Position numbers and translations under genes: made by a program. Shown here in pieces: positions 11,028-24,424 of a stretch of DNA of 64,000 nucleotides. The notes under the pieces were generated by a model that saw only the letters and a program-made list of their open reading frames with translations, had not been told where the DNA came from and did no database searches. Every line of letters begins with the position of its first letter. Position 1 is the stretch's first letter. The DNA comes from Mycolicibacterium xanthum (GTDB lineage Bacteria > Actinomycetota > Actinomycetes > Mycobacteriales > Mycobacteriaceae), in contig NZ_JAIFZS010000008.1 of NCBI RefSeq assembly GCF_019710635.1, positions 310,001 to 374,000 on the forward strand, written 5' to 3'.

Positions 11028-12122
11028 ATGACGGCCAGTGACATCGACCCGGACCCCGCGGCCGCCCCGACGGTGCTGATCGCCCCGGACTGCTTCGGCG
11101 ACAGCCTGACCGCGGTGCAGGCGGCGCAGTCGATCGCCGCCGGCTGGGCTCGGTCGCACCCCGACGACCGGCTCATCCTGGCCCCGCAGTCCGACGGTGG
11201 ACCCGGTTTCGTCGAGGTGCTGGGCACCAGGCTCGGGGAGATTCGCACGATGCGGGTCAGCGGTCCGCTCGCCGACGAGGTCGACGCCGCGTGGGTCCTC
11301 GACGGCGACCCGCCGGTGACCGCCTACATCGAGTGCGCGCAGGCGTGCGGCCTCGCGCTGCTCGGCGGGCCGCCCACGGTGCGCACCGCGCTCGACGCGC
11401 ACACCCGCGGTGTGGGTCAGCTGATCGGCGCGGCGTGCGAGGCCGGGGCGGGCCGCATCGTGGTCGGGCTCGGCGGCAGCGGCAGCACCGACTGCGGGCG
11501 CGGGATGATCGAGGCGCTCGGTGGCCTGTCGGCCGCGCGCGACCTGCTCGCCGGGGTGGAGCTGATCGTGGCCAGCGACGTCGAGCATCCGCTGCTCGGC
11601 CCGATGGGCGCCGCGGCGGTGTTCGGGCCGCAGAAGGGCGCCGACGCCGCGACCGTGGCCCTGCTCGAGGACCGGCTGACGGCCTGGGCGGCCGAACTGG
11701 ACGCGATCGCGGGCCGAACGGTCAGCGGGGACCCCGGAGCCGGTGCCGCAGGCGGGCTCGGCGCCGCGCTGATCGCGCTCGGCGGTCACCGGGAGTCGGG
11801 GGCGGCGATCATCGCCGAACACACCGATCTCGCGGCCGACGTCGCCGCCGCCGACCTGGTGATCACCGGCGAGGGCCGGTTCGACGACCAGTCGCTGCAC
11901 GGCAAGGTGGTCAGCGCGCTGGCGGCGGGCGCGCGCGCCCGGCAGATCCCGGTGCTGGTGCTGGCGGGTCAGGTGACGCTCGACGAGCAGGCACTTCAGG
12001 ACGCCGGGATCGCGGCGGCGTTCTCCATCACCGACCACGCGGGATCCGTGCAGCGGGCCATCGAGGACGCCGCCAACCAACTGCGGGGCCTGGCCACCGT
12101 GGTGGCGGCCGACTGGCTGTAG
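11028..12122 (+). CDS. Glycerate kinase family protein (Rv2205c-like)
   Basis: 364-residue protein of the GarK/GlxK glycerate 2-kinase family, which phosphorylates D-glycerate with ATP. Family features visible: [22 protein letters not shown] at the N-terminus, [10 protein letters not shown] (DGGEGT-like, slightly changed), the glycine-rich [24 protein letters not shown], and the C-terminal [17 protein letters not shown] (TGEGxxDxQTxxGK signature). Length is typical. No linked glyoxylate genes are present, so the physiological role is uncertain. Confidence 0.88.
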   Translation: MTASDIDPDPAAAPTVLIAPDCFGDSLTAVQAAQSIAAGWARSHPDDRLILAPQSDGGPGFVEVLGTRLGEIRTMRVSGPLADEVDAAWVLDGDPPVTAYIECAQACGLALLGGPPTVRTALDAHTRGVGQLIGAACEAGAGRIVVGLGGSGSTDCGRGMIEALGGLSAARDLLAGVELIVASDVEHPLLGPMGAAAVFGPQKGADAATVALLEDRLTAWAAELDAIAGRTVSGDPGAGAAGGLGAALIALGGHRESGAAIIAEHTDLAADVAAADLVITGEGRFDDQSLHGKVVSALAAGARARQIPVLVLAGQVTLDEQALQDAGIAAAFSITDHAGSVQRAIEDAANQLRGLATVVAADWL

Positions 12123-12213
12123 ATGGGGAATACGACCGGAACAAGGTACCGTTGACGAAGTGGGCCCACGTGTGTCACGGGCCGCACCCACGTACATCCA
12201 CACAGGAGATTTC

Positions 12214-12591
12214 ATGACTGTTCAGGACCAGTCGGCAGCGCAGGAGAGCCAGGCCACCGACGCCCAGCACGGTGTGATCCTGACGGATGCGGCGGCGGCC
12301 AAGGCCAAGGCGCTGCTCGACCAGGAGGGTCGTGACGACCTGGCGCTGCGCATCGCGGTGCAGCCCGGCGGCTGCGCCGGCCTGCGCTACAACCTGTTCT
12401 TCGACGACCGCACGCTCGACGGCGACCTGACCGTCGACTTCAACGGCGTCGAGCTGACCGTCGACCGGATGAGCGCCCCGTACGTGCAGGGCGCCACCAT
12501 CGACTTCGTCGACACCATCGAGAAGCAGGGCTTCACGATCGACAACCCGAACGCCACCGGCTCCTGCGCCTGCGGCGATTCCTTCAACTGA
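12214..12591 (+). CDS. erpA: A-type iron-sulfur carrier (ErpA/IscA-like)
   Basis: 125-residue HesB/IscA-family protein that receives and delivers Fe-S clusters. The three conserved cysteines are present in GGCAGLRY and the C-terminal GSCACGDSF. ATG 12214 is chosen because AGGAG (12204-12208) precedes it by 5 nt; an earlier in-frame start at 12160 has no ribosome binding site. The neighbour order (glycerate kinase, IscA-like, Rv2203-like) is that of M. tuberculosis Rv2205c-Rv2203, and Rv2204c is the likely counterpart. Potential clients include the adjacent Rieske/cytochrome genes, but that is inference. Confidence 0.9.
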   Translation: MTVQDQSAAQESQATDAQHGVILTDAAAAKAKALLDQEGRDDLALRIAVQPGGCAGLRYNLFFDDRTLDGDLTVDFNGVELTVDRMSAPYVQGATIDFVDTIEKQGFTIDNPNATGSCACGDSFN

Positions 12592-12606
12592 TCCGGCGCG
12601 GGCTGG

Positions 12607-13284
12607 TCAGTACTGGCCGGCCGTGCGGGGCAGATACGAGCACACCAGGATCTGGTCGTCCACCGAGAGCACCTGCGCGACGGCCTGTTCGTCGCCGTCC
12701 CGGGACTGACCCCTGGTCGATCCGCTTCCGGGCGTGACCCGCATCGTGAACAACACCTGTGCCTGCGTCGGCGACGACATCACCATCTTGTCGATCGAGG
12801 TCACCTCGGCGCTGCTGTACTGCTTGCGGAAGGCATCGCTGGACAGCCCCGCCAGCGCCAGATCCGATCGGCGCTCCTTGACCGCGTCGAACAGCCCGCA
12901 CAGCGTGTGCCGGGCGACGGTCTCGTCGTCGCCGTTGGACAGCGCGTCGATGTACTCCTGAATCCCGGCCTGTGCGGACGCCTCGGTGAGCACCCCGGTC
13001 GGGGTGGGCTGGTCGCGCCCACCGGTCAACGCCACCACCGCGATCAGCCCGGCGACCAGGGCCACCCCCAGCACGGCGAGCCCTGCGACGACCCACCGGC
13101 GGCGCCGCCGCGACGGATACGGCACCGGTGGAGGCAGCATCCCCGGATACGACCCGTCGATGCCGCCGTCGGGGTAGGGCTGCGGGCCCGTCGGGTAGCC
13201 CTGCTGGGGGTAGGGCGCCGCCGGGTAGTGCTGCGGGCCGGCCGGTCCAGCGCCGTACCGGGGCGGCGGGTACGGACCAGTCAT
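12607..13284 (-). CDS. Membrane-anchored protein with Pro/Tyr-rich N-terminus (Rv2203-like)
   Basis: 225 residues. Residues 1-58 are rich in Pro, Tyr, Gly and Gln; RRRRRWVVAGLAVLGVALVAGLIAVVAL (about 60-86) is a single membrane anchor; the rest is an extracytoplasmic domain with a DUF4878/NTF2-like look (YIDALSNGDDETVARHTLCGLFD) and two cysteines that could form a disulfide. ATG 13284 has GGGAG 8 nt upstream. It is divergent from adoK. Similar mycobacterial proteins are annotated only as membrane proteins. Confidence 0.8.
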   Translation of the reverse strand: MTGPYPPPRYGAGPAGPQHYPAAPYPQQGYPTGPQPYPDGGIDGSYPGMLPPPVPYPSRRRRRWVVAGLAVLGVALVAGLIAVVALTGGRDQPTPTGVLTEASAQAGIQEYIDALSNGDDETVARHTLCGLFDAVKERRSDLALAGLSSDAFRKQYSSAEVTSIDKMVMSSPTQAQVLFTMRVTPGSGSTRGQSRDGDEQAVAQVLSVDDQILVCSYLPRTAGQY

Positions 13285-14452
<1,168 letters not shown>

Positions 14453-14467
14453 ACCGGCCGCGAGCGG

Positions 14468-16438
14468 TTACAGCTGAACCGGGTAGTCCGGCTTGCTGAT
14501 CTGCGGTGTGACGCTGCCGTCGACGAAGATCGCGTACCACAACATGAAGATCAGCACGGTCCACAGTCGCCGGCTGTGATCGGTTGCGCCGCTTCGATGT
14601 TCGTCGAGCATCGCGCGGACCGCCGCCAGATCGACCAGTTCGCCCGCCGTCGAGGCGGCCACCATCGCGTACGCCCAGTCCAGCAGCTCGCCCGCACGCA
14701 GCCAGTGCCGGATCGGGACCGGGAAGCCCAGCTTCGGGCGGTTGAGCACGTGCGCGGGCACGATCGGCTCCAGCGCGCGGCGCAGCGCGTACTTGGTGGT
14801 CGCCCGGGTGATCTTCTGGTCGTACGGCAGCCGTGAGGCCACCGCGAAGACCTCTGGATCCAGGAACGGCACCCGCAACTCCAGGGAGTTGGCCATCGTC
14901 ATCTTGTCGGCCTTGACCAGGATGTCGCCGCGCAACCAGGTGAACAGATCGATGTGCTGCATCCGCGCCACCGGGTCCCAGCCCGCCGACTGCGCGTACA
15001 CCGGGGTGGTGACGTCGGTGTGCACCCAGTCGGGACGGAAGCGCGGCAGCACCGCCTGCAGTTGCGCATCGGAGAAGCTGCGGGCGTTGCCGTAGTAGCG
15101 CTCCTCCAGCGTCAACGATCCGCGGTGCAGCAGGCTCTTTCCCCGCATGCCCTCGGGCAGCGGTCCGGCCATCCGGCCCACCGACCGGCGCAGCCCGCGC
15201 GGCAGGTAGTCGAACGGCTTGAGCGACAGCGGCTCCCGGTAGATCGTGTAGCCGCCGAACAACTCGTCGGCGCCCTCGCCTGAGAGCACCACCTTGACGT
15301 GCTTGCGGGCTTCGCGCGCGATGAAGTACAGCGGCACCAGGGCCGGATCGGCGACCGGCTCGTCGAGGTACCAGACGATCTCGGGCAGCGCCTCGACGAA
15401 CTCCGCCTGGCTGACCACCTTGGTGACGTGCCGGGCGCCGATCGCCTCGGCCGACGCCACCGCCACGTCGACCTCGGAGAAGCCCTCCCGCTCGAAACCG
15501 GTGGTGAACGTGATCAGCCGTGGGTTGTGGCGCATCGCCAGCGCCGCGATCGCGGTGGAGTCGATGCCGCCCGACAGGAACGCGCCGACCGTCACGTCGG
15601 CCCGCATGTGCTTGGCCACCGAGTCCTCGAGCACCGCGGTGATCTCGTCGTAGCGGCGCTGTCCGTCGGCGGCCGACCCGGACCCGAACGGCACCGCGTC
15701 GAATCGCGGCGTGAAATACCGGGTGACCCGCGGCGGCTCTCCCGGCCGGATCCGCGCGTAGCTGCCGGACTCCAGGCGCCGGATGCCCCGGTGCAGCGTC
15801 TCGGGCTCGGGCACGTACTGCAGCACCGTGTAGTGCTGCACGGCGCGGTCGTCGATGGACAGATCGATGCCCAGCCGGTCGGCGACGTCGAGCAGGCACT
15901 TCTTCTCGCTGCCCAGCACGGTGCCACCGGGCCCGGTCGCCAGGTACAGCGGCTTGATGCCGAACGGGTCGCGGGCGCAGAACAGCTCCTGTTCGACGCT
16001 GTCCCACAACGCGAACGCGAACATGCCGCGCAGCCGCTCGAGCGCCGCGCTGCCCCAGTGGTGGTAGGCGGCCAGGATCGCCTCGCCGTCGCCGTCGGTG
16101 GCGAACACCGCGCCGTGCTCGGCGCGCAGCGCTTCACGCAGTTCCAGGTAGTTGTAGATCTCGCCGTTGAACACCAGCACGTAGCGGTCCGGCGTCTCCG
16201 GCGGTCCCCACCGCAGCGGCTGGTGGCTGTGGGCGATGTCGATGATCGAGAGCCGGTTGAAGCCGAGCACCACCCTGGCCGACGCGGCGGCGTCGGCGCC
16301 TTCGGTGGTATCGGTCCACGTCCCCGGTTCGTCCGGCCCGCGGTGTCGCATCAGCGCGGTCGCGCCGAAAACCGCCTCGACGATGGTGGGGGGGACCTCA
16401 GCGGACGGATCGGTTACCAGCGCCAGCAGACCGCACAC
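14468..16438 (-). CDS. asnB: Glutamine-dependent asparagine synthetase-type amidotransferase (AsnB/LtsA)
   Basis: 656 residues. N-terminal class II glutaminase begins MCGLL with Cys2 as nucleophile; RHRGPDEPG and NGEIYNY follow. The C-terminal synthetase domain has the PP-loop AFLSGGIDSTAIAALA and GEGADELFGGY. In corynebacteria and mycobacteria this AsnB/LtsA branch amidates meso-diaminopimelate of peptidoglycan precursors rather than making asparagine (established for C. glutamicum LtsA; for M. tuberculosis as I recall it). GTG start 16438 is fixed by the need for Cys at position 2. Confidence 0.92.
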   Translation of the reverse strand: MCGLLALVTDPSAEVPPTIVEAVFGATALMRHRGPDEPGTWTDTTEGADAAASARVVLGFNRLSIIDIAHSHQPLRWGPPETPDRYVLVFNGEIYNYLELREALRAEHGAVFATDGDGEAILAAYHHWGSAALERLRGMFAFALWDSVEQELFCARDPFGIKPLYLATGPGGTVLGSEKKCLLDVADRLGIDLSIDDRAVQHYTVLQYVPEPETLHRGIRRLESGSYARIRPGEPPRVTRYFTPRFDAVPFGSGSAADGQRRYDEITAVLEDSVAKHMRADVTVGAFLSGGIDSTAIAALAMRHNPRLITFTTGFEREGFSEVDVAVASAEAIGARHVTKVVSQAEFVEALPEIVWYLDEPVADPALVPLYFIAREARKHVKVVLSGEGADELFGGYTIYREPLSLKPFDYLPRGLRRSVGRMAGPLPEGMRGKSLLHRGSLTLEERYYGNARSFSDAQLQAVLPRFRPDWVHTDVTTPVYAQSAGWDPVARMQHIDLFTWLRGDILVKADKMTMANSLELRVPFLDPEVFAVASRLPYDQKITRATTKYALRRALEPIVPAHVLNRPKLGFPVPIRHWLRAGELLDWAYAMVAASTAGELVDLAAVRAMLDEHRSGATDHSRRLWTVLIFMLWYAIFVDGSVTPQISKPDYPVQL

Positions 16439-16540
16439 CGCGCCAGTATGCCTAATCCGGCGCCGCCGTCCAGACAGGCGCCCGCACCGGCGCGATCAAC
16501 ACATTGCCCGGTCGCTTCGCTCCAGTCCGACACCGTGGTC

Positions 16541-16613
16541 TACGCTGCGTAGTATTCAGTGCAGCCGTCTGGCCGCTCGTCGGTCGGCCGACTGCCCAAC
16601 GACTTCTAGGAGG
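16541..16613 (+). promoter_or_regulatory. ctaC promoter candidates and strong ribosome binding site
   Basis: Two TANNNT -10 candidates, TACGCT (16541-16546) and TAGTAT (16550-16555), precede a leader that ends in TAGGAGG (16607-16613), 7 nt before the GTG at 16621. The divergent asnB gene starts at 16438. Confidence 0.5.
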
Positions 16614-16620
16614 CGCCAAC

Positions 16621-17673
16621 GTGTCCGCTCGCGGCCTGAAGTTGGTGGCATTGTCCCTGCTCCTGGGCGGGACGGCGGTCCTGCTCAGTGGCTGCAGCTG
16701 GCAGGAGGTGCTGGGCCTGGGCTGGCCGGACGGCATCACCCCGGAGGCCCACCTCAACCGCAATCTGTGGATCGGCTCCTTCATCGCCGCGATCGTCGTC
16801 GGCGCCATCGTCTACTTCCTGCTGTTCTGGACCTGCATGTTCCACCGCAAGAAGAAGGACGACGACGAGTTTCCCCGCCAGTTCGGCTACAACATGCCGC
16901 TGGAGCTGGCGCTGACCGTGACACCGTTCCTGATCATCTCGGTGCTGTTCTACTTCACCGTGGTGGTGCAGGAGAAGATGGTGCACGTCGACGACAACCC
17001 CGAGGTCGTCATCGACGTCACCGCCTTCCAGTGGAACTGGAAGTTCGGCTACCAGAAGGTGCAGTTCGCCGACGGCACGCTGAGCTATGAGGGCGCCGAA
17101 CCCGACCGCAAGGAGGCCATGGCCTCCGGGCCGGAGGGTATCGCCAGCCCCGAGGCCGGCGAGGGCCACGGCAGCGAGGAGTACGGCGCGATCGCGGGCA
17201 AGAACCCCGAGGATCGCTCGTACCTGAACTTCGACAAGATCGAGACGCTCGGGTCGTCGAGCGAGATCCCGGTTCTGGTGCTGCCGGTCGGGAAGCGGGT
17301 CGAGTTCCAGCTCGCGTCCGCCGATGTGGTGCACGGCTTCTGGGTGCCGGAGTTCCTGTTCAAGCGCGACGTGCTGCCCAACCCGGCGGAGAACCACTCG
17401 AACAACGTCTTCCAGGTCAGCGAGATCAACCAGACCGGCGCGTTCGTCGGTCGCTGCACCGAGATGTGCGGCACGTACCACTCGATGATGAACTTCGAGG
17501 TGCGTGTCGTGGAATCCAACGATTTCAAGGCATACCTCGAACAGCGGATGGCGGGGAAGACCAACGCCGAGGCGCTGATCGCGATCAACCAGTCGCCGGT
17601 GGCCACCTCGACGGAACCGTTCGACTCCCGTCGGGGCGAGCTGGCCCCCGAGCTTTCCCAGGCGAGCAGGTAG
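16621..17673 (+). CDS. ctaC: Cytochrome c oxidase subunit 2 (CuA)
   Basis: 350-residue lipoprotein-type subunit II of the aa3 oxidase. Signal sequence with lipobox LLSGC (Cys about 25), two membrane helices (about 50-75 and 96-116), then the periplasmic CuA cupredoxin domain with FQWNWKF and the copper ligands in [13 protein letters not shown] charged insertion (about 160-200) is typical of actinobacterial CtaC and contacts cytochrome cc in the bcc-aa3 supercomplex. ctaF follows after 8 nt. Confidence 0.95.
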   Translation: MSARGLKLVALSLLLGGTAVLLSGCSWQEVLGLGWPDGITPEAHLNRNLWIGSFIAAIVVGAIVYFLLFWTCMFHRKKKDDDEFPRQFGYNMPLELALTVTPFLIISVLFYFTVVVQEKMVHVDDNPEVVIDVTAFQWNWKFGYQKVQFADGTLSYEGAEPDRKEAMASGPEGIASPEAGEGHGSEEYGAIAGKNPEDRSYLNFDKIETLGSSSEIPVLVLPVGKRVEFQLASADVVHGFWVPEFLFKRDVLPNPAENHSNNVFQVSEINQTGAFVGRCTEMCGTYHSMMNFEVRVVESNDFKAYLEQRMAGKTNAEALIAINQSPVATSTEPFDSRRGELAPELSQASR

Positions 17674-17681
17674 GACCGCAC

Positions 17682-18101
17682 ATGCACATCGAAGCAAGGT
17701 TGTTCGAGTTCCTGACCGCGTTCTTCGCGCTGTCGTCCATCGTCTACGGCGTTCTGACCGCGATGTTCGCCCCAGGCGGCATCGAATGGGCCGGTCTCAC
17801 GGCGCTGGTGCTGACGACCGGCCTGACGCTGATCACCGGCACCTTCTTCCGGTTCGTCGCACGACGTCTGGACACCCGGCCCGAGGACTACGAGGATGCC
17901 GAGATCGCCGACGGCGCGGGCGAGCTGGGCTTCTTCAGCCCGCACAGCTGGTGGCCCGTCTTCATCGCGCTGTCGGGATCGGTCACCGCGGTCGGCATGG
18001 CGTTGTGGCTGCCGTGGCTGATCATCGCCGGTGTCTGTTTCATCCTGACCACCGTGGCCGGCCTCGTCTTCGAGTATCACTCCGGTCCCGAGAAGCACTG
18101 A
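17682..18101 (+). CDS. ctaF: Cytochrome c oxidase subunit 4
   Basis: 139-residue, four-helix membrane protein of the actinobacterial aa3 oxidase subunit IV family (CtaF). It begins [19 protein letters not shown], with hydrophobic segments near 8-30, 36-54, 90-110 and 113-132. ATG 17682 lies 8 nt after the ctaC stop, so both are in one operon. A long in-frame upstream extension overlaps ctaC and is not used. Confidence 0.92.
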   Translation: MHIEARLFEFLTAFFALSSIVYGVLTAMFAPGGIEWAGLTALVLTTGLTLITGTFFRFVARRLDTRPEDYEDAEIADGAGELGFFSPHSWWPVFIALSGSVTAVGMALWLPWLIIAGVCFILTTVAGLVFEYHSGPEKH

Positions 18102-18275
18102 TCCCCTCGGGGTTCCCGGTGCACCGCGGACAAGGTCACAATCAGGCATGACTTCGCGCGTCTACCCCGCCGAGCGGTTCGTCGCGGTGGTGTCGTTCGG
18201 TAGTGTTGCCGAGGCGCTGTGAGTCGCTGACGGCAACCCGGCGCCGGAGACGCAGGCGAAGAAGGATAGACGTAG
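18102..18275 (+). promoter_or_regulatory. ctaF-mmpS3 intergenic region with candidate promoter
   Basis: 174 bp without a gene. A short CCCC/GGGG dyad follows ctaF. TAGTGT at 18201-18206 fits a -10 box and would give a leader of about 60 nt ending in GAAGGA. Nothing else stood out. Confidence 0.3.
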
Positions 18276-19160
18276 ATGAGCGGGCCGAATCCCCCGGAAC
18301 GGGGCTCTGGCAGCTCGGATCTCCCAGGTGAGGAGCCGGGTGGCCGACCTTCCCCGGACGAACCGACCCGCGAGGCCGGCGGCGGCTCCGAGCACTTCGA
18401 CACCGGACAGACCGACTACTACTCGCAGGCCTACTCGGCGCCGGAGTCCGAGCAGTTCGTCAGTGCCCCGTACGTGCCCGCCGACGCGGCCCTCTACGAG
18501 TACGACGCCTACGACCCGGCCGCCGACCCGGCCGCCGCTGCGGCACCCCCGCCGCGATGGCCGTGGGTGGTCGGCGTCGTCGCGATCATCGCGGCCGTCG
18601 CGCTGGTGGTGTCGGTCTCGGTCCTGGTGACCCGCACCGACACCGACAACCTGGCCACGCCGGAGACCACGACCAGCGCGCCGCCGCCGGTGCAGGACGA
18701 GATCATCACCACCACTCCGCCGCCGCCTCCGCCGCCCCCGACCAGCGAGGAACCGCCGCCGCCCCCGCCCGAAACCGTCACGGTGACAGAGGAGCCGCCG
18801 CCGCCGGTCACCAGCGAGGAGCCGCCTCCGCCGCCGCCGGTCACCAGCGAGGAGCCGCCTCCGCCGCCGACCACCACCACCAGGGCGGGGCCGCGGCAGG
18901 TGACCTACTCCGTCACGGGGACCAAGGCCCCCGGCGACATCATCACCGTCACCTACATCGACGCCTCCGGGCGCAGTCGCACGCAGCGCAACGTCTACAT
19001 CCCGTGGTCGTTGACCGTGACCCCGATCTCGCAATCCGAGGTCGGGTCCGTGCAGGCCTCCAGCCTGTTCCTGGTGAGCAAGCTGAACTGCTCGATCACC
19101 ACGAGCGACGGGACAGTGCTGTCCTCGAACACCAACAACGCTGCACAGACCAGCTGTTAG
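18276..19160 (+). CDS. mmpS3: MmpS3-like membrane protein
   Basis: 294 residues: acidic, Tyr-containing cytoplasmic region (1-87), one membrane helix ([24 protein letters not shown], about 91-114), a periplasmic low-complexity stretch of Pro, Glu and Thr (about 130-205, repeated [10 protein letters not shown]), then an MmpS beta domain ([21 protein letters not shown]) ending in a Cys pair (KLNC, TSC) that can form a disulfide. Unlike other mmpS genes it has no mmpL neighbour, as in M. tuberculosis. GAAGGA lies about 9 nt before ATG 18276, and TAGTGT (18201-18206) is a -10 candidate. Confidence 0.9.
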   Translation: MSGPNPPERGSGSSDLPGEEPGGRPSPDEPTREAGGGSEHFDTGQTDYYSQAYSAPESEQFVSAPYVPADAALYEYDAYDPAADPAAAAAPPPRWPWVVGVVAIIAAVALVVSVSVLVTRTDTDNLATPETTTSAPPPVQDEIITTTPPPPPPPPTSEEPPPPPPETVTVTEEPPPPVTSEEPPPPPPVTSEEPPPPPTTTTRAGPRQVTYSVTGTKAPGDIITVTYIDASGRSRTQRNVYIPWSLTVTPISQSEVGSVQASSLFLVSKLNCSITTSDGTVLSSNTNNAAQTSC

Positions 19161-19175
19161 GCGATTCCCGGACCG

Positions 19176-19868
19176 ATGACACACCTCTCCGACACCGCGA
19201 ACCGGCCGGCTCAGGGTTTCGACCTGGCTCTAGACCGCGCCGATCGAATCCTGCTCGGCGGCTGTGCAGCGGTCTGGCTGGCCGCGCTGGGCGCCGGGGT
19301 CGCCGCGGTCGTCGCACTGGTCGATCTGGCGCGTGGTCACACGGAGTCCGCGGACTCCGGGACACCGTGGGTTCTCTACACCGTCATCGGGGTGTCCGCC
19401 GCGGTGATCGTCGCCGCGGTCCCGCTGCTGATGCGGGCCCGGCGGGCGTCGCAGGACGGTCGGGCCGGCTCCCCGGTGGTGCAGCAGGAGACCGACGCGC
19501 CCGGTGCCTCCGCGGAGCCGAAGCCGCCCGCCCGCGGTGCCGAGGCACCCACGGAGAAGATCCGCATCGCCCCGGCTCCCGACGCCAGCGGCCCGCTGCC
19601 GCGGATGCTGAGGTCCGCGGCCCCGGCCCCGGTCTCGCCGGCCGTCGAGCAGCTGCTGCTGCGCGGCGGGGCGTCACTGGTGTGCGCCATGGGTGTCGCC
19701 ACGTTGCTGATCGGCGTCTCCACCTATCTGATGGCGGTCGGGACCGACACTGCCGCCTGGGTGCTCTATGTGCTGGCCGGGATCATCACGGTCGGCATGG
19801 CGGCCATCCCGTGGTACTTCGTGCGTGAGCTGGACGCCCACGTCGGCTCCGACGACTCGGGCGACTGA
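19176..19868 (+). CDS. DUF2561 membrane protein (Rv2197c-like)
   Basis: 230-residue membrane protein of unknown function with four predicted helices (about 26-50, 66-84, 161-185, 193-212) and a Pro/Ala-rich loop between the pairs (about 90-150). Matches mycobacterial DUF2561 (Rv2197c) in position and layout. ATG 19176 is 15 nt after the mmpS3 stop. Its stop codon lies inside a 17-bp tandem repeat. Confidence 0.82.
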   Translation: MTHLSDTANRPAQGFDLALDRADRILLGGCAAVWLAALGAGVAAVVALVDLARGHTESADSGTPWVLYTVIGVSAAVIVAAVPLLMRARRASQDGRAGSPVVQQETDAPGASAEPKPPARGAEAPTEKIRIAPAPDASGPLPRMLRSAAPAPVSPAVEQLLLRGGASLVCAMGVATLLIGVSTYLMAVGTDTAAWVLYVLAGIITVGMAAIPWYFVRELDAHVGSDDSGD

Positions 19869-19908
19869 CGCACCCGGGCGACCGACGCACCCGGGCGACC
19901 GACGCCGG
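19863..19908. repeat. 17-bp tandem repeat, about 2.5 copies, over the DUF2561 gene stop
   Basis: Units start at 19863, 19880 and 19897 (the last partial). The first carries the TGA stop at 19866-19868; the second has cga in its place. The end of the gene has therefore been duplicated into the downstream spacer. Confidence 0.8.
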
Positions 19909-19932
19909 GCCGCCGGACACCGCCGAAACCAC

Positions 19933-19967
19933 TCGAGCCGCACCGCCGGGCTGGCGGTGCGGCTCGA
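19933..19967. terminator. Bidirectional hairpin terminator between DUF2561 gene and qcrB
   Basis: Perfect 15-bp inverted repeat (19933-19947 with 19953-19967) and a 5-nt loop, placed between two convergent transcription units. No T tract on either side. It is the strongest hairpin seen in the window. Confidence 0.85.
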
Positions 19968-19983
19968 ATGGGTCGGTCGCGGC

Positions 19984-21645
19984 TCAGTGGTGGCCGTTGG
20001 GCGAGCCATTGCCCGAGCCGTTGCCCGAGCTGGTGCGCTCCTGGTGCTCGCGAAGCGCGGTCAGCGCCTTGTGCTCGGCGGCGTGTTCGGCCGCGGTGAG
20101 CGCCTCGTGCTCGGAGAGTGGGTCCCCGGTCAGGAAGCTGCCGGTGCCGGGAGATCCGCTGGAGCCCAGCTTGTTCATTCGCTTGGGCAGTGCCGCGCCC
20201 TGGTATTCCAGCGGGATCGGATGGCCGTGGTCGTCGACGGGGCCCAGCGGCTGGTGCAGCTCGATGTAGGCGCCGTGCGGCAACCGCTTGATGATGCCGG
20301 TCTCGACGCCGTGCTCGAGGACGGCCCGGTCGCTGCGCTGCAGGCCGACACACCACCGGTAGGCCACCACATAGACGATCGCGGGCAGCACCACCATGCC
20401 GACTCGGCCGATCCAGGTGGTCGCGTTCAGCGAGATGTGGAACTTCAGCGCGATGATGTCGTTCATGCACGCGAAGGTCAGCAGCAGGTAGAACGCGACC
20501 GCCGCGGAGCCGACGGCGGTGCGCACCGGCACGTCGCGCGGGCGCTGCAGCAGGTTGTGGTGTGCGTCGTCGCCGGTCACCTTCTTCTCGAAGAACGGGT
20601 AGACGATCAGCAACGTGAAGATCAGGCCCATGCCGACGGCCACCCACACGCCCTGCGGGATGGTGTGACCGAACGGGTAGAACTCCCAGGCCGGCCACAG
20701 CCGGATCAGGCCGTCGGTCCACATCATGTAGAAGTCCGGCTGGCTACCCGCCGAGACCTGAGACGGCTTGTAGGGGCCCAGGTTCCAGATCGGGTTGATC
20801 TGCAGCAGACCGCCCATCAGCCCGAGGATGCCGGTGGTGATCGCGAAGAACGCACCAGACTTCACCGCGAACACCGGCATCACCCGCACACCCACCACGT
20901 TGGTCTCGGTGCGGCCGGGGCCGGGGAACTGGGTGTGCTTCTGGAACCACACGAGCGCCATGTGCGCACCGATCAGCGCCAGGATGATGCCGGGGATCAG
21001 CAGGATGTGCATCGCATAGAGCCGCGGGATGATGATGTCGCCCGGGAAGTCACCGCCGAACAACGCCCAGTGCATCCAGGTACCGACGATCGGGATGCCC
21101 ATGGTGATACCGGAGAGCGCGGCACGCAGGCCGGTGCCCGACAGCAGGTCGTCGGGCAGCGAGTAGCCGAAGAACCCTTCGAACATCGCCAGGATCAGCA
21201 GCAGGCAGCCGATGATCCAGTTGGCCTCGCGGGGCCTGCGGAACGCGCCGGTGAAGAAGATGCGGGCCAGGTGGACCATGATCGCCGCGGCGAACATCAG
21301 GGCCGCCCAGTGGTGGATCTGCCGGACGAACAGACCGCCGCGGACCTCGAAGCTGATGTCCAGCGTGGTCTCGTATGCCCGCGACATGCTGACGCCGCGC
21401 AGCGGCTGGTAGACGCCGTCGTAGGTGACGTGCGCCATCGACGGGTCGAAGAACAGCGTCAGGTACACGCCGGTGATCAGCAACAGGATGAAGCTGTACA
21501 GCGCGATCTCACCGAGCAGGAACGACCAGTGCGTCGGGAAGACCTTGTTGAGTTGCCGGCGCACCGCCGCCGACGGGTGGTAGCGGGAGTCGATCGCATC
21601 GCCCTGCTTGGCGGCGATCTCGGCGGGGGTAGGGCGAGGGCTCAT
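19984..21645 (-). CDS. qcrB: Cytochrome bcc complex cytochrome b subunit
   Basis: 553-residue cytochrome b, the quinol-oxidising membrane core of the mycobacterial bcc complex and the target of Q203-type inhibitors (family knowledge). Multiple helices; heme-ligand histidine segments such as [23 protein letters not shown] and [18 protein letters not shown] are visible, as is the PDW-region equivalent. The long C-terminal extension typical of Actinobacteria ends in a Gly/Asn/Ser-rich tail. ATG 21645 overlaps the qcrA stop by 4 nt (ATGA); the longer upstream frame is a shadow of qcrA. Confidence 0.96.
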   Translation of the reverse strand: MSPRPTPAEIAAKQGDAIDSRYHPSAAVRRQLNKVFPTHWSFLLGEIALYSFILLLITGVYLTLFFDPSMAHVTYDGVYQPLRGVSMSRAYETTLDISFEVRGGLFVRQIHHWAALMFAAAIMVHLARIFFTGAFRRPREANWIIGCLLLILAMFEGFFGYSLPDDLLSGTGLRAALSGITMGIPIVGTWMHWALFGGDFPGDIIIPRLYAMHILLIPGIILALIGAHMALVWFQKHTQFPGPGRTETNVVGVRVMPVFAVKSGAFFAITTGILGLMGGLLQINPIWNLGPYKPSQVSAGSQPDFYMMWTDGLIRLWPAWEFYPFGHTIPQGVWVAVGMGLIFTLLIVYPFFEKKVTGDDAHHNLLQRPRDVPVRTAVGSAAVAFYLLLTFACMNDIIALKFHISLNATTWIGRVGMVVLPAIVYVVAYRWCVGLQRSDRAVLEHGVETGIIKRLPHGAYIELHQPLGPVDDHGHPIPLEYQGAALPKRMNKLGSSGSPGTGSFLTGDPLSEHEALTAAEHAAEHKALTALREHQERTSSGNGSGNGSPNGHH

Positions 21646-22846
21646 GACTTGCGCTCCCAGAATGCCGGTCCGACGGGTTCGATGAAGTCGCCGTTGGCGA
21701 CCAGGTAGCCGTCCTTGTCGATGGTGATCGGCAGCTGAGCCAGCGCGCGCGCCGCCGGGCCGAAGATCGGCTTGGCGAAGTGCAGCGCGTCGAACTGCGA
21801 CTGGTGGCACGGGCACAGGATCCGGTAGGTCTGCTGCTCGTAGAGCGACGACGGGCAGCCCAGGTGCGAGCACACCTTGGTGTAGGCGAACAGCTCACCG
21901 AAGTTGAAGCTCTCCTGGCCCTGGCGCTTCACCACGCGGGGCATGTCGATCGGGCGAATCCGGATGAGCATCACGGGATTTCGCACGCCCATGTTGATCT
22001 CGACGATCTTGTGCTCGGACTCCACGGTGGTGCCGTCCCCGTCGGACTCGCGCCACGGGAACACCGTCTCCATGCCGCCGGCGTCGATGTCCTCCGGGCG
22101 CATCTTGATGAAGGGGGCGGCGGCGTGGCTGGCGGTCGCGCGGGCCAGATAGATCGTCTCGCCCTCGAATCGCGGCGTCCATCCCGAGGTCCACAGCACG
22201 GCCTTCTTGCCCTCGGCGGTGGGGACGACCGGCTTCCACGGGTTCTTGATCAGGCCGCCGATGAACGCAATCGCGGTGCCCAGGCCGAACGCGCCCAGGC
22301 CGATCCCCAGCGACAGGCCGATCACCTTGCGGCGCTTGATCGTCGAGTTCTCCAGCGCATCGGTCAGGTTGGCCGCGATGGTCGTGCGGTGGATCTCGGG
22401 GGAGCGGCCGTCATGGCGGTCCTGGATCGAGATCTCCTGCGGGATGAACTTCTTCTGGAAGAGCACCGCGCCGATGCCGATGGCCAGGATCGACAGGCCG
22501 AACGTCAGGCCGTACAGCGGGGTGGCCAGCGTGTAGAGCAGCTCACCCGGGGCGCCGTAGGGTACGTACTCCCACGGCCAGAACAGGAACACCAGCAGCA
22601 GCGCCAGACCGGCAACGCCGCCGATCATCAGCCACAGCGCCACCTGGCGCTCGGCCCGCTTCTCGGCCTTGGTGCCCTCGACCGGCCAGCGCGGCTCCTT
22701 GAGGATCGTTTCGACACCGTCGAGTTTGCCGCCCAGTTCGACGAGCTCCTCGCGCGACATCTCGGCGAGTTGCGCGTCACTCGGCAGGGCGGCGTCCTTG
22801 GCTGCGCCGTCACTCATGTCCGACCCGCCCTCCTTCTGTCCGTCGC

Positions 22847-22850
<4 letters not shown>
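21642..22850 (-). CDS. qcrA: Cytochrome bcc complex Rieske iron-sulfur subunit
   Basis: 402-residue Rieske protein with three N-terminal membrane helices, as in other Actinobacteria, and a C-terminal [2Fe-2S] domain carrying CSHLGCPS and CPCHQSQFD. Start assigned to ATG 22850, which overlaps the qcrC stop by 4 nt (ATGA); an internal ATG at 22817 with AAGGAGGG upstream is an alternative that would remove 11 residues. Part of the ctaE-qcrC-qcrA-qcrB operon. Confidence 0.95.

Positions 22851-24424
<1,574 letters not shown>

Noticed and set aside
18710..18880. Pro/Glu-coding repeats in mmpS3 as a VNTR
   Set aside because: The units are irregular and follow from the Pro/Glu/Thr-rich protein segment; they do not have the near-identical fixed period of the junction arrays.
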